Of a stretch of 60,917 nucleotides of DNA, positions 53,485 through 60,917 are shown piece by piece. Source of the stretch: Eudoraea sp. Lineage in GTDB: Bacteria; Bacteroidota; Bacteroidia; Flavobacteriales; Flavobacteriaceae. The notes under the pieces are model-generated. The model worked only from the letters and a program-made list of their open reading frames with translations, searched no databases and was not told where the DNA came from. The stretch lies in NCBI GenBank assembly GCA_024639765.1, contig JAHEHU010000005.1, forward strand, positions 1,338 through 62,254, read 5' to 3'. Position numbers and translations under genes: made by a program. Positions within the stretch are counted from its first letter, which is position 1. Each line of letters opens with the position of its first letter.

Positions 53485-54771
53485 TCAGGTATTTAGTTTT
53501 TCAAAAGCCAGGATGGTTCTTCTAATAATACCAACACAATCTAACAATTGATCTTCAGTCATAACCAGTGGAGGTGCAAATCTGATAATGTTGCCATGGG
53601 TAGGTTTGGCCAGCAAACCATTCGCTTTGAGCGCCATGCAAATATCCCAGGCAGTGGAACTGTCCTCAGAATCGTTAATGACTATAGCATTTAAAAGTCC
53701 TTTTCCCCGTACTAGTTGCACCAGCGGTGAATCATTTACCAGTTTCTGCATTTCTTTACGGAAGAGTTTCCCCAGATAATCTGCATTTTCAGCCAATGCT
53801 TCTTCCTTAACCACTTCCAGGGCCGCTATGGCAACTGCACATGCTAACGGATTTCCACCAAAGGTTGATCCATGGTTTCCGGGACGAATTACATCCATAA
53901 TCTCCTTATTTGCCAGAACAGCAGACACCGGAAAAACCCCTCCTGATATTGCCTTCCCTAAGATCAGAATGTCTGGCTTCACATCTGGTGTGCCACTACA
54001 ATTCTTATCAGCACAGGAACAATTGCCACAGCTCGCCAAAAGTCTTCCCGTACGCGCAATGCCCGTTTGAACCTCGTCCGCAATAAAAAGGACGTTTCTG
54101 GACTTGCACAAGGCAAATGCCTCTTCAAGATATTTTTCATCGGGAACATAAACACCTGCCTCTCCCTGAATAGGCTCCACCAGAAATGCGGTGACATTAG
54201 GGTCCTCGAGAACTTCTCGTAAGGCATCCAGGTCATTATAACGGATAGAAGTGATTCCTGGCGTAAAAGGGCCAAAATTTTCCGTGGCAATCGGATCATT
54301 GGATGCAGAAATAATTGAAATGGTCCTTCCGTGAAAATTATTCTGACATACCACAATACGGGCTTTGTTATTAGGGATCCCTTTTTTCTCGTAACCCCAT
54401 TTTCTTGCCAATTTCATAGCGGTCTCAACAGCCTCTGCCCCTGTATTCATAGGTAAGATCTTGTCAAAACCAAAATAAGAGGTAAGATACTGCTCATAGA
54501 CACCTAACATATCGTTGTAAAAAGCACGAGATGTTAATGTGAGCTTTTCAGCCTGTGTTTTTAAGGCTTCAATAATCTTAGGATGACAATGACCCTGATT
54601 GACAGCAGAATACGCAGACAAAAAATCATAATATTTTTTTCCTTCCACATCCCACACAAACACCCCTTCTCCTCTACTCAGTACTACGGGTAATGGATGA
54701 TAATTTTGGGCGCCAAATTGTTCCTCAAGAGCTATTGCTTCTTTTGAGCTTCTTTTTTCTAAGACAGACAT
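53485..54771 (-). CDS. rocD: Ornithine aminotransferase with cysteine-rich insertion
   Basis: PLP enzyme that converts ornithine to glutamate semialdehyde. The 428-residue protein has [55 protein letters not shown] and [16 protein letters not shown] with the PLP lysine. Between the last two lies a segment absent from the classical enzyme, carrying four cysteines in [11 protein letters not shown] (CxxCxCx4C), which looks able to bind metal or form disulfides. Its promoter lies directly against the start codon. Terminated by the hairpin shared with rplS. Confidence 0.92.
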   Translation of the reverse strand: MSVLEKRSSKEAIALEEQFGAQNYHPLPVVLSRGEGVFVWDVEGKKYYDFLSAYSAVNQGHCHPKIIEALKTQAEKLTLTSRAFYNDMLGVYEQYLTSYFGFDKILPMNTGAEAVETAMKLARKWGYEKKGIPNNKARIVVCQNNFHGRTISIISASNDPIATENFGPFTPGITSIRYNDLDALREVLEDPNVTAFLVEPIQGEAGVYVPDEKYLEEAFALCKSRNVLFIADEVQTGIARTGRLLASCGNCSCADKNCSGTPDVKPDILILGKAISGGVFPVSAVLANKEIMDVIRPGNHGSTFGGNPLACAVAIAALEVVKEEALAENADYLGKLFRKEMQKLVNDSPLVQLVRGKGLLNAIVINDSEDSSTAWDICMALKANGLLAKPTHGNIIRFAPPLVMTEDQLLDCVGIIRRTILAFEKLNT

Positions 54772-54773
54772 AA

Positions 54774-54802
54774 CAAAATTGATTTACGTAAAACTATATC
54801 AA
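54774..54802 (-). promoter_or_regulatory. Promoter of rocD, leaderless geometry
   Basis: On the minus strand TTG (54802-54800), an 18-nt spacer and CAATTTTG (54781-54774, one mismatch to TAnnTTTG) are followed by TT and the rocD ATG. The transcription start would fall at the start codon. Confidence 0.5.
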
Positions 54803-54967
54803 TTCCTTCTTTGGGAGAGAAATCATCCTATGCAGCGCTATAAAATTACAAATAAATAAGAGTTCACGGAAAATAATGACCTTCAAAAAAATAAGACTAA
54901 TGCCTATATCAATGGTATATCTATAAATTTTGAGAATCATCACCCTCTCCTATCTGTAAAAAGATTT

Positions 54968-54975
54968 TACCTTTG
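54968..54975 (+). promoter_or_regulatory. -7 box of rlmD, leaderless geometry
   Basis: TACCTTTG is an exact TAnnTTTG match ending 3 nt before the ATG at 54979. The usual start distance puts the first transcribed base on the A of ATG. No -33 TTG is seen at standard spacing. Confidence 0.55.
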
Positions 54976-54978
54976 CCC

Positions 54979-56394
54979 ATGCGCAAAAAAAATACAAGAC
55001 AGCTCTTTGAAAAAGTAATGGTCCTGGATGCCGGTTCTAAAGGAAAATCTATTGCCAAGGCCCCTGATGGAAGAGTCATTTTCCTTAAAAATGCTGTCCC
55101 GGGAGATATTGTTACTATCCAAACCACAAAAAAAAGAAAAGCCTATTTTGAGGGCGTCGTAACTCAGATTCATGAGTATTCCGATAAGAGGACTTTACCC
55201 ATTTGTCAGCACTTTGGTCTTTGTGGAGGGTGCAAATGGCAAAATATGTCCTATGAACATCAATTATATTATAAACAGAGAGAGGTTGAGAACAATTTAA
55301 GGCGCATTGGGCATCTTGAACTTCCAGAATTATTACCCATAAAAGGATGCAAAGAACAATTCTATTATAGAAATAAAATGGAGTTTTCCTTTTCAGATTC
55401 CAGATGGTTATATCCGGAAGAATTAAAGCAAGAGGGACCAATTGCGGATAAAAATGCCCTTGGCTTGCATATTCCGGGAATGTGGGATAAAGTGTTAGAC
55501 CTTAAAGAATGTCATTTACAGGCCGATCCATCCAATGCTATACGGTTGGAGATAAAACGTTTCGCAACAGGCAAGAACTTGCCTTTTTTTAACCCAAGAA
55601 GTCAACAAGGGTTTTTAAGGACACTCATGATCCGTACGGCTTCTACAGGAGAGTTGATGGTGTTGCTACAATTTGCCAAAGAGGATAAATCATCACTAGA
55701 ATTGATCCTGGATCATATAAGAGACACCTTCCCTGAAATTACTTCGCTTCTCTATGTGATTAACCAGAAACAGAATGACACCTTGTATGATCAGGAAGTT
55801 ATGTGCTATCATGGAAGGGATCATATATGGGAGGAAATGGAAGGCTTAAAATTCAAAATAGACGCAAAATCTTTTTATCAAACCAATTCTGCGCAGGCCT
55901 ATGAACTTTATAAGGTTGTAAGAGATTTTGCTGATCTTAAAGGGGAAGAATTGGTTTTTGATCTGTATACAGGCACAGGCACCATTGCTCAGTTTATAGC
56001 AAAAAATGCAAATAAGGTAGTTGGTATTGAAGTAGTGCCTGAGGCGATTGAGGCCGCAAAAACCAATGCAGAGGTCAATAGTATCCCCAACACAGATTTC
56101 ATCGTGGGCGACATGAAAACCGTTCTGAATGATGCAATCACTACAAAATACGGAATACCCGATCTGCTGATCACAGACCCGCCCAGGGAAGGAATGCATA
56201 AGGACGTAGTAGCGCAGTTACTAAAAATGGCCCCTGGTCGTATAGTCTATGTCAGCTGCAACAGTGCTACCCAAGCACGCGACCTTAGTGTTCTCAAAGA
56301 CCTATATAAGGTGGTTAAAGTGCAAGCAGTTGATATGTTCCCACAAACTCATCACGTAGAAAATGTCGTACTTTTGGAAAAACGAAATGTATAG
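54979..56394 (+). CDS. rlmD: 23S rRNA (uracil-C5)-methyltransferase RlmD-type
   Basis: Methylates uracil C5 (U1939 in E. coli RlmD) in 23S rRNA. The 471-residue protein has an N-terminal TRAM domain and a [4Fe-4S] cluster site with cysteines near residues 76, 82, 85 (CQHFGLCGGC) and 178. The SAM site FDLYTGTGTIAQFIA comes next, then DPPREGMHKDVVAQL and the nucleophile cysteine near 427 (YVSCNSATQARD). An in-frame TTG at 54973 lies inside the -7 box, so I start at ATG 54979. The 207 bp upstream otherwise hold only the rocD promoter. Confidence 0.93.
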   Translation: MRKKNTRQLFEKVMVLDAGSKGKSIAKAPDGRVIFLKNAVPGDIVTIQTTKKRKAYFEGVVTQIHEYSDKRTLPICQHFGLCGGCKWQNMSYEHQLYYKQREVENNLRRIGHLELPELLPIKGCKEQFYYRNKMEFSFSDSRWLYPEELKQEGPIADKNALGLHIPGMWDKVLDLKECHLQADPSNAIRLEIKRFATGKNLPFFNPRSQQGFLRTLMIRTASTGELMVLLQFAKEDKSSLELILDHIRDTFPEITSLLYVINQKQNDTLYDQEVMCYHGRDHIWEEMEGLKFKIDAKSFYQTNSAQAYELYKVVRDFADLKGEELVFDLYTGTGTIAQFIAKNANKVVGIEVVPEAIEAAKTNAEVNSIPNTDFIVGDMKTVLNDAITTKYGIPDLLITDPPREGMHKDVVAQLLKMAPGRIVYVSCNSATQARDLSVLKDLYKVVKVQAVDMFPQTHHVENVVLLEKRNV

Positions 56395-56428
56395 AATGAG
56401 TTTTAAGCCCCCAGGAGCACCGCTATCC

Positions 56429-56941
56429 ATGGCCAAATTTAGACTGAGCAGCATAGGTTTGATCATCCTTTTGGGTCTTCTTGCCTTCTCCTCTTGTGAA
56501 AAAGATGATATCTGCGTGGATGGTGATACGCCTTTATTGATCATCCGCTTTTATGATGCAACCGATAGTACCGCTACCAAATCCGTATCATCTCTCCGAA
56601 TAATAGGTATAGGCAATGGTGAAGCCGTTGACACATTTTCCGATCGTAGCACTACAGATTCTGTGGCTGTTCCATTAAGAATTAATGAAGTTAGTACACA
56701 GTTTCAAGTAATACTGAACTCCGAGGGGGATGAAGGCGCAGAAGCGGGCAACATTGATACGTTACAATTCAACTACGAAACAAATGAAGTTTTTATTTCT
56801 AGAGCCTGTGGTTTTGTGGCCAACTATGATATCGCGTCAGATACTTTGACCATTGATTCAGACAATTGGATCCAAAACATAGAAATAGCAAACCCATTTG
56901 TAACATCACAAGACAGCGCACATGTTAAGATATTTCATTAG
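56429..56941 (+). CDS. DUF6452-like lipoprotein
   Basis: A 170-residue lipoprotein: MAKFRLSSIGLIILLGLLAFSSC gives the signal with Cys at 23, followed by EKDDICVDGDTPLLIIRFYD, the start of the DUF6452 domain. The rest is beta-rich (LRIIGIGNGEAVDTF; CGFVANYDIASDTL). Function is unknown. Earlier in-frame ATGs at 56387 and 56396 overlap or touch the rlmD stop and are possible starts. AGGAG at about 56412 precedes the chosen ATG. The end overlaps the next gene by 20 bp, and that gene encodes an outer-membrane protein of the linked DUF6048 family. Confidence 0.8.
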   Translation: MAKFRLSSIGLIILLGLLAFSSCEKDDICVDGDTPLLIIRFYDATDSTATKSVSSLRIIGIGNGEAVDTFSDRSTTDSVAVPLRINEVSTQFQVILNSEGDEGAEAGNIDTLQFNYETNEVFISRACGFVANYDIASDTLTIDSDNWIQNIEIANPFVTSQDSAHVKIFH

Positions 56942-57710
56942 TATTTTACTCTTTTTTGGGCTGTTTACTGTGATAGCACAATCAAAGCCTATTGATCTGC
57001 AACCGAAAGATACTATTAGCTATAAGCAACCGTACGGTCTCAGAGCTGGAATTGATCTGAGCAGACCTGCCTTGTCTTTCTTTAATTCAGATTATACAGG
57101 ACTCGAAATTGTGGCCGATTACCGCCTTACGCAGAGTCTATATATAGCCGGTGAACTGGGGAATGAGAAAAAGACCAGTAGGGAAGAACTATCCAATGTA
57201 GATATTGTAAATACCACGCCCCTTTATAATTATACCACTTCAGGGAGTTATATTAAGCTTGGAGTAGATTACAATACCTATGAAAACTGGTATGGTATGA
57301 ATAATTCTATTTTCATAGGTGGAAGGTATGCATTTAGCACCTTTAGCCAAACGGTCAATGATTCCTTTATTTATGATAGTAACCGCTACTGGAATCCGGG
57401 TCAATTTGCCAATGGGACACTCACTGATGTAGAGTACGGAGGTCTTTCTGCCAGCTGGCTAGAGTTTCTTGTTGGAATTAAAGCAGAACTCTTTGCCAAT
57501 ATTTATCTTGGGGCCAGTGTCCGACTCGGATTTTTGATAAGCAATTCAGAAGCAGATAATTTTCCAAATCTATGGATCCCGGGATTCAACAAGGTTACAG
57601 ATGGCAGCAATTTTGGGGTAGGGTATAATTATAGTATTACCTATTTGGTGCCACTTTATAGAAAGGCAAAGAAACCAAAACCAGCGGCCACTTCCGTTAA
57701 TAGGCCATAA
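56922..57710 (+). CDS. DUF6048-like outer-membrane beta-barrel protein
   Basis: A 262-residue exported protein with signal peptide (YFISILLFFGLFTVIAQ) and alternating aromatic beta-strands (YGLRAGIDLSRPALSFF; GSYIKLGVDYNTYENWYGM; SIFIGGRYAFSTF), the pattern of an outer-membrane barrel. It resembles DUF6048, which usually sits next to DUF6452 as here. The two genes overlap by 20 bp, so they are co-expressed and probably work together at the outer membrane. Function is unknown. Confidence 0.8.
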   Translation: MLRYFISILLFFGLFTVIAQSKPIDLQPKDTISYKQPYGLRAGIDLSRPALSFFNSDYTGLEIVADYRLTQSLYIAGELGNEKKTSREELSNVDIVNTTPLYNYTTSGSYIKLGVDYNTYENWYGMNNSIFIGGRYAFSTFSQTVNDSFIYDSNRYWNPGQFANGTLTDVEYGGLSASWLEFLVGIKAELFANIYLGASVRLGFLISNSEADNFPNLWIPGFNKVTDGSNFGVGYNYSITYLVPLYRKAKKPKPAATSVNRP

Positions 57711-57757
57711 AACCAAAGCGTACTTCTTTAATACTTTGGTTAGGAATCCTTGCCGAA

Positions 57758-58927
57758 TTATGACCCGTATTTTTCGTTAAATTTGGCTTTCTTGCTCCCT
57801 TTGTACATTACATACTTAACTAACTTTGATTCTAAATGGCTATTGAAGACCTTTATTTTCCTGGAGGGTCTTAGGCCTACGAATTTAAGTGCTTCCAAAT
57901 TAGAAGTTATGAACCAGGCATCTGTTCCCGGGTAATTGCGTTTCAACGTATTTCCTATAGAGGCATAAAATTCTTCCATTTCAATATTTAGTCGTTCTCC
58001 ATAGGGAGGATTAAATACCATATGCAAATGATTCTCGGTGAATTTCTCTGATTCAAAGAAATTTCGCTGCTCTACCAGGATGTATTCCGAAAGATTAGCA
58101 TTTGCCACATTATCTTTGGCCTTTTGGACAGCAGAGGGTGCTTTATCATAGCCCACTATCTTATAATGAAATTCACGGGTCTTGTTGAGGCTGCTATTCA
58201 GTACTTTCTGATACAGTTCTTCTTCAAAATCGGGCCACTTTTCGAACGCAAAACCCTTTCTGTTGATGTTGGCCGGGATATTACAGGCAATCATGGCAGC
58301 TTCGGTTAACATAGTTCCACTTCCACACATGGGATCGAGAAAATCGCATTGTCCGTTCCAACCACTATGCAATAATAGTCCGGCGGCCAGCACCTCATTT
58401 ATGGGTGCTATATTGGTTGCTGTTCTATAACCCCTGTGATGTAATGAGGCTCCGGAACTATCCAAAGCCACATTGCACTGATCTTTCTGAATATGGATAT
58501 TAATGCGCATGTCCGGATCCTTGATATCCACATCGGGTCTTTTACCCTCCAGATCCCTGAATTTATCCACAATGGCATCCTTCGTCTTTTGTGAAACATA
58601 TAAGGCGTGCGTGAAGTTATCAGAATTTACGGTTGCATCTATGGCAAAGGTGGTATTAACTGAAAGGTAAGGGCTCCAATCCATGGCATAGATCTTTTTG
58701 TACAAATCCTGCTCATCACGCACATGAAAAGACGTAATTGGTTTAATGATCTTGATAGCGGTACGCAGACAGAGATTACCCTTGTACATAAAACCGGTAT
58801 CCCCCTCGAATGTCACATTACGAACGCCGGTCTTAACGTTCATGGCCCCCAAATTACGTAATTCCCTCGCCAGAAGCTCTTCAAACCCATACAGGGTCTT
58901 TGCCACCATCTTAAAATTATTCCCCAT
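57758..58927 (-). CDS. THUMP-domain class I SAM-dependent RNA methyltransferase
   Basis: A 389-residue RNA methyltransferase resembling the N-terminal half of RlmL (23S rRNA m2G2445). A THUMP domain occupies about residues 45-155. The Rossmann-fold domain carries DFLDPMCGSGTMLTEAAMIACN and the catalytic NPPYGERL. The RlmK half is absent, the normal state outside gammaproteobacteria. It has an exact -7 box and is convergent with the DUF6048-like gene, separated by 47 bp. Confidence 0.92.
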   Translation of the reverse strand: MGNNFKMVAKTLYGFEELLARELRNLGAMNVKTGVRNVTFEGDTGFMYKGNLCLRTAIKIIKPITSFHVRDEQDLYKKIYAMDWSPYLSVNTTFAIDATVNSDNFTHALYVSQKTKDAIVDKFRDLEGKRPDVDIKDPDMRINIHIQKDQCNVALDSSGASLHHRGYRTATNIAPINEVLAAGLLLHSGWNGQCDFLDPMCGSGTMLTEAAMIACNIPANINRKGFAFEKWPDFEEELYQKVLNSSLNKTREFHYKIVGYDKAPSAVQKAKDNVANANLSEYILVEQRNFFESEKFTENHLHMVFNPPYGERLNIEMEEFYASIGNTLKRNYPGTDAWFITSNLEALKFVGLRPSRKIKVFNSHLESKLVKYVMYKGSKKAKFNEKYGS

Positions 58928-58946
58928 TACTTTTCTAGTCTAGAGT

Positions 58947-58954
58947 CAAAAATA
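58947..58954 (-). promoter_or_regulatory. -7 box of the THUMP methyltransferase gene
   Basis: On the minus strand TATTTTTG is an exact TAnnTTTG match. The predicted start near 58943 gives a leader of about 15 nt to the ATG at 58927. No -33 TTG lies at the usual spacing. Confidence 0.5.
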
Positions 58955-59008
58955 CATTAATTTTAGGCCTTATAAGAAATTTGGTCGCCATTTGGCAACC
59001 ACTTGTGC

Positions 59009-59680
59009 ATGCGGTATTTATTTCTAATTCTTACGGTACTTTTGAGCTTCGGTTTTGTAGCCATAGTGAAACCCAAAAAAATGCTGGGGCTACAACTCCT
59101 GCTTGCCTTTAGCGGGGCATTTCTCCTTGCCCTAACCATTTTTGATTTGCTTCCCGAAGCATATACAGCATCAGATCCAAGATCTATGGGTATCTACATT
59201 ATGATTGGGATCTTATTGCAGATCTTCCTGGAATTCTTTTCAAAAGGAGCGGAACATGGTCATATGCACTGGGACGATCAAAAAAAGGGGTTTCCATGGT
59301 TGTTATTCATAAGTCTTAGTATACATTCTTTTATGGAGGGTCTTCCTTTAACCAGCACTAACCCTATTCTTTATGGTATTTTAATCCATAAGATCCCTAT
59401 TGCACTAATTCTGAGTATGTTTTTACTCAATTCAAAATTGAAAACATCATTGGCTATTGTCTTTATTCTCTTCTTTTCTCTGATGACGCCTTTTGGAAGT
59501 TTTTTAGCGAATCATATGGATTTTGTTGCCACCTACAAAGCACCCATTACGGCCATTGTCATTGGAATATTGCTGCATATTTCCTCCGTTATCCTCTTTG
59601 AAAGTTCTCAGGGACATACGTTTAATTTGAGAAAACTGATCGTGATATTCTTGGGGATAACCATGGCCTATTTCATCTAG
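59009..59680 (+). CDS. ZIP-family metal transporter
   Basis: A 223-residue membrane protein with seven to eight predicted helices. The ZIP metal-binding helices are visible as HSFMEGLPL (helix IV) and HKIPIALILSMF (helix V), and a histidine-rich loop (EHGHMHWDD) lies between helices III and IV. Such proteins import zinc or related divalent cations. I start at ATG 59009; an in-frame TTG at 59003 is possible. It is followed directly by the DUF4268 gene, 0 bp between stop and start. Confidence 0.9.
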   Translation: MRYLFLILTVLLSFGFVAIVKPKKMLGLQLLLAFSGAFLLALTIFDLLPEAYTASDPRSMGIYIMIGILLQIFLEFFSKGAEHGHMHWDDQKKGFPWLLFISLSIHSFMEGLPLTSTNPILYGILIHKIPIALILSMFLLNSKLKTSLAIVFILFFSLMTPFGSFLANHMDFVATYKAPITAIVIGILLHISSVILFESSQGHTFNLRKLIVIFLGITMAYFI

Positions 59681-60109
59681 ATGTTCAGTAAAAAAGAATC
59701 CAAACTACTAAGAGAGCAATTCTGGATCTCGTTTGGGAAATCGTTCCCGAGAAAATGGATCTTACATAATACGAAGATCAAAGGAGTATCTCTCAAATTT
59801 CATTTTGACGTGCAGAGGGCCATTGTAGCTATGGATATCGAAGACCTTCAGGAAGAGAAGCACACTGAGTTATGGGATAAATTATATGCGCTCAGAGGCA
59901 TCATTTTGAGTGAGTATTTGCCGGATATAATGTTTGAAAAGGCCTATATCCTTGAAAACAACAAAGAAATAACAAGGATCTATATTCAAAAAGATAATGT
60001 CTCCATTCACAACAAGCAGACATGGGAAGAGACCATGATCTTCTTCAAAGAAAAGATGCTGCAGATGGAAGCGTTTTTTGTAGAATACCGTGATATTTTA
60101 AGGGTTTAG
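59681..60109 (+). CDS. DUF4268 family protein
   Basis: A 142-residue protein matching the DUF4268 pattern: KLLREQFWISFGKSFPRKWILHNTKIKGVSLKF at the N-terminus, then DIEDLQEEKHTELWDKLYAL. DUF4268 resembles a nuclease-like PD-(D/E)XK fold domain and is found alone in Bacteroidota or attached to restriction proteins elsewhere; the function of the stand-alone form is unknown. It starts immediately after the ZIP gene and its stop overlaps the convergent hemolysin III gene by 4 bp. Confidence 0.85.
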   Translation: MFSKKESKLLREQFWISFGKSFPRKWILHNTKIKGVSLKFHFDVQRAIVAMDIEDLQEEKHTELWDKLYALRGIILSEYLPDIMFEKAYILENNKEITRIYIQKDNVSIHNKQTWEETMIFFKEKMLQMEAFFVEYRDILRV

Positions 60110-60738
60110 ATCACATTCGTATATATGAGCAACCAGTGGCTGCAAGCTCCTCCTAGCACAAAAACGTGCCAAATAAGGTGGTTATACGGGATCTTTTGAA
60201 CTGCGTAGAAGACCGTTCCCAGAGTATAAAATGCACCCCCGAGGAAAAGCAAAGTGATCCCGGTGGTTGATAAATGATCCCAGAGGAATTTAAAATCGAA
60301 TACAATAAGCCATCCCATGACCAGGTATAGCATGAGGGACAAGTATTCAAATTTGCCGGTATAAAATATCTTGAACAAACTACCCAAAAATGCTACTCCC
60401 CAGACGATAAAAAATAATGGGACCCCTCTTGATTCATTTAAAGTGATAAGGGCCACCGGTGTATAGGTCCCGGCGATCAAAAAATAAATACTGATGTGAT
60501 CCAGGATACGCAGTTTTTGCTTTTTCCTTGGATCATCTACGCTGTGATACCAGGTAGAGGCTGTAAAAAGAAGGATCACAGAAAAACTATATATAAGTAT
60601 GCTGACGGAGGCCCACTTTGTTTCCGGATCATGTTCTTTCCATAAGACGAACAGCCCCAGAATTCCCAGAACGATCCCAATGCCATGAGAAAGGGCATTT
60701 AGTCTTTCTTCTTTATGGTAAGCTGTTAATTTATTCAT
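60106..60738 (-). CDS. Hemolysin III / PAQR-like membrane protein
   Basis: A 210-residue seven-helix protein of the hemolysin III (YqfA, PAQR-related) family. Conserved polar residues are ALSHGIGIVLG at the start, ASTWYHS, LDHISIYFLIAGTYTP and the late HLIWHVFVLGGACSHW, whose histidines form a zinc-type metal site in the family. The function is uncertain despite the name. I start at ATG 60738 (MNKLTAYHKEERLNAL). The longer frame from 60819 crosses the rRNA terminator and is rejected. Confidence 0.9.
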   Translation of the reverse strand: MNKLTAYHKEERLNALSHGIGIVLGILGLFVLWKEHDPETKWASVSILIYSFSVILLFTASTWYHSVDDPRKKQKLRILDHISIYFLIAGTYTPVALITLNESRGVPLFFIVWGVAFLGSLFKIFYTGKFEYLSLMLYLVMGWLIVFDFKFLWDHLSTTGITLLFLGGAFYTLGTVFYAVQKIPYNHLIWHVFVLGGACSHWLLIYTNVI

Positions 60739-60800
60739 TGATTCTAATGAAGCTAAAGCGTATTTTGTTTCAGTTATACGACTGTTTAAAGATAACACTA

Positions 60801-60836
60801 AACAAAAAAAGCCCCTCACATAACTGTGAGGGGCTT
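60801..60836 (-). terminator. Terminator of the rRNA operon
   Basis: AAGCCCCTCACA (60809-60820) pairs perfectly with TGTGAGGGGCTT (60825-60836) over a 4-nt loop. On the minus strand it is followed by a T7 run, and it begins about 10 nt after the 5S 3' end. Confidence 0.92.
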
Positions 60837-60845
60837 CTTAAAAAA

Positions 60846-60917
60846 GGCGGCGACCTACTCTTCCACCTGGTGTGGCAGTACCATCGGCGCTGACGGGCTT
60901 AACTTCCCTGTTCGGAA
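60846..60917 (-). rRNA. rrf: 5S ribosomal RNA, 3' part, truncated by the window edge
   Basis: Read on the minus strand, the last 72 bases contain the conserved 5S core (TTCCGAACAGGGAAGTTAAG) and the 3' stem ending GTAGGTCGCCGCC. The 5' part lies outside the window. The orientation means a 16S-23S-5S operon lies to the right, transcribed toward this window, and ends at the strong hairpin at 60801-60836. Confidence 0.95.

Noticed and set aside
57711-57741. AACCAAAG...CTTTGGTT stem between the DUF6048-like gene and the THUMP methyltransferase gene, as a terminator
   Set aside because: The loop is 15 nt and there is no proper T-run on either side, so I do not call it.
58563-58571. Perfect DnaA box TTATCCACA
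   Set aside because: It is a single copy inside the THUMP methyltransferase coding region with no cluster around it; chance is likely.

Overview
This window is chromosomal DNA from a member of the Bacteroidota, almost certainly the family Flavobacteriaceae. The evidence is the gene set: type IX secretion components PorP/SprF and a PorD-like protein, several Bacteroidota-only lipoprotein and DUF families, a YtxJ-type bacilliredoxin and a long GAPDH. The promoters also fit, with repeated matches to the Bacteroidota sigma-A consensus TTG-N17-19-TAnnTTTG and no consistent Shine-Dalgarno sequences. The genus cannot be resolved by eye. Coding density is high, no gene-free stretch exceeds about 210 bp, and I saw no insertion sequence, prophage, CRISPR array or tRNA.

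Layout. Positions 1-5.4 kb hold a truncated gene, an unknown protein, glyA and fahA in divergent orientation, a lipoprotein and ytxJ. From 5.5 to 12.3 kb lie clpB, a TetR regulator, a PorP/SprF protein with a SPOR-like tail, a histidine phosphatase, a lipoprotein and smpB. pcm (minus strand) diverges from an eight-gene plus-strand run (13.1-20.3 kb): Gfo/Idh oxidoreductase, 3-hydroxyacyl-CoA dehydrogenase, DUF1015, YggS, exonuclease/GIY-YIG fusion, ion channel, miaA and gluconokinase. This run starts at a consensus promoter and ends at a hairpin terminator.

The region 20.3-32.7 kb is a minus-strand housekeeping block: dapA with a DUF6913-type partner, then bamD-rpoZ-coaBC-porD-recN, fabI, a glycosyltransferase, YbbR, coaE and an RprX/RprY-like two-component system. 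A split 5'-nucleotidase follows (32.8-34.5 kb). A minus-strand group (GNAT-prmC-ligA-small protein) diverges from ribD-HAD-EamA-YigZ. dnaA, a low-molecular-weight phosphatase and a SAM methyltransferase follow. Next come a lysozyme-like protein and the dapF-GNAT-mltG operon (minus), then an HtrA protease, GAPDH, trmD, rplS, rocD, rlmD, a lipoprotein/outer-membrane pair, a THUMP methyltransferase, a ZIP transporter, DUF4268 and a hemolysin III protein. The right edge cuts into a 5S rRNA gene on the minus strand, so an rRNA operon lies just outside.

Most of this is conserved core genome and I found no convincing undescribed multi-gene system. The most interesting signals are regulatory. In several genes (rlmD, ribD, bamD, rocD, and less strictly smpB) the -7 promoter box lies only 2-7 nt before the start codon, which predicts leaderless or nearly leaderless mRNAs. 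A perfect 10-bp inverted repeat overlaps the fahA -7 box between fahA and glyA. A structured leader is possible ahead of rplS. Tandem TTAAC half-sites one helical turn apart lie upstream of the two-component system. Protein-level oddities include a cysteine-rich insertion in ornithine aminotransferase and a zinc ribbon on a voltage-gated-type channel. The 5'-nucleotidase halves are encoded as two overlapping genes with the C-terminal half first.
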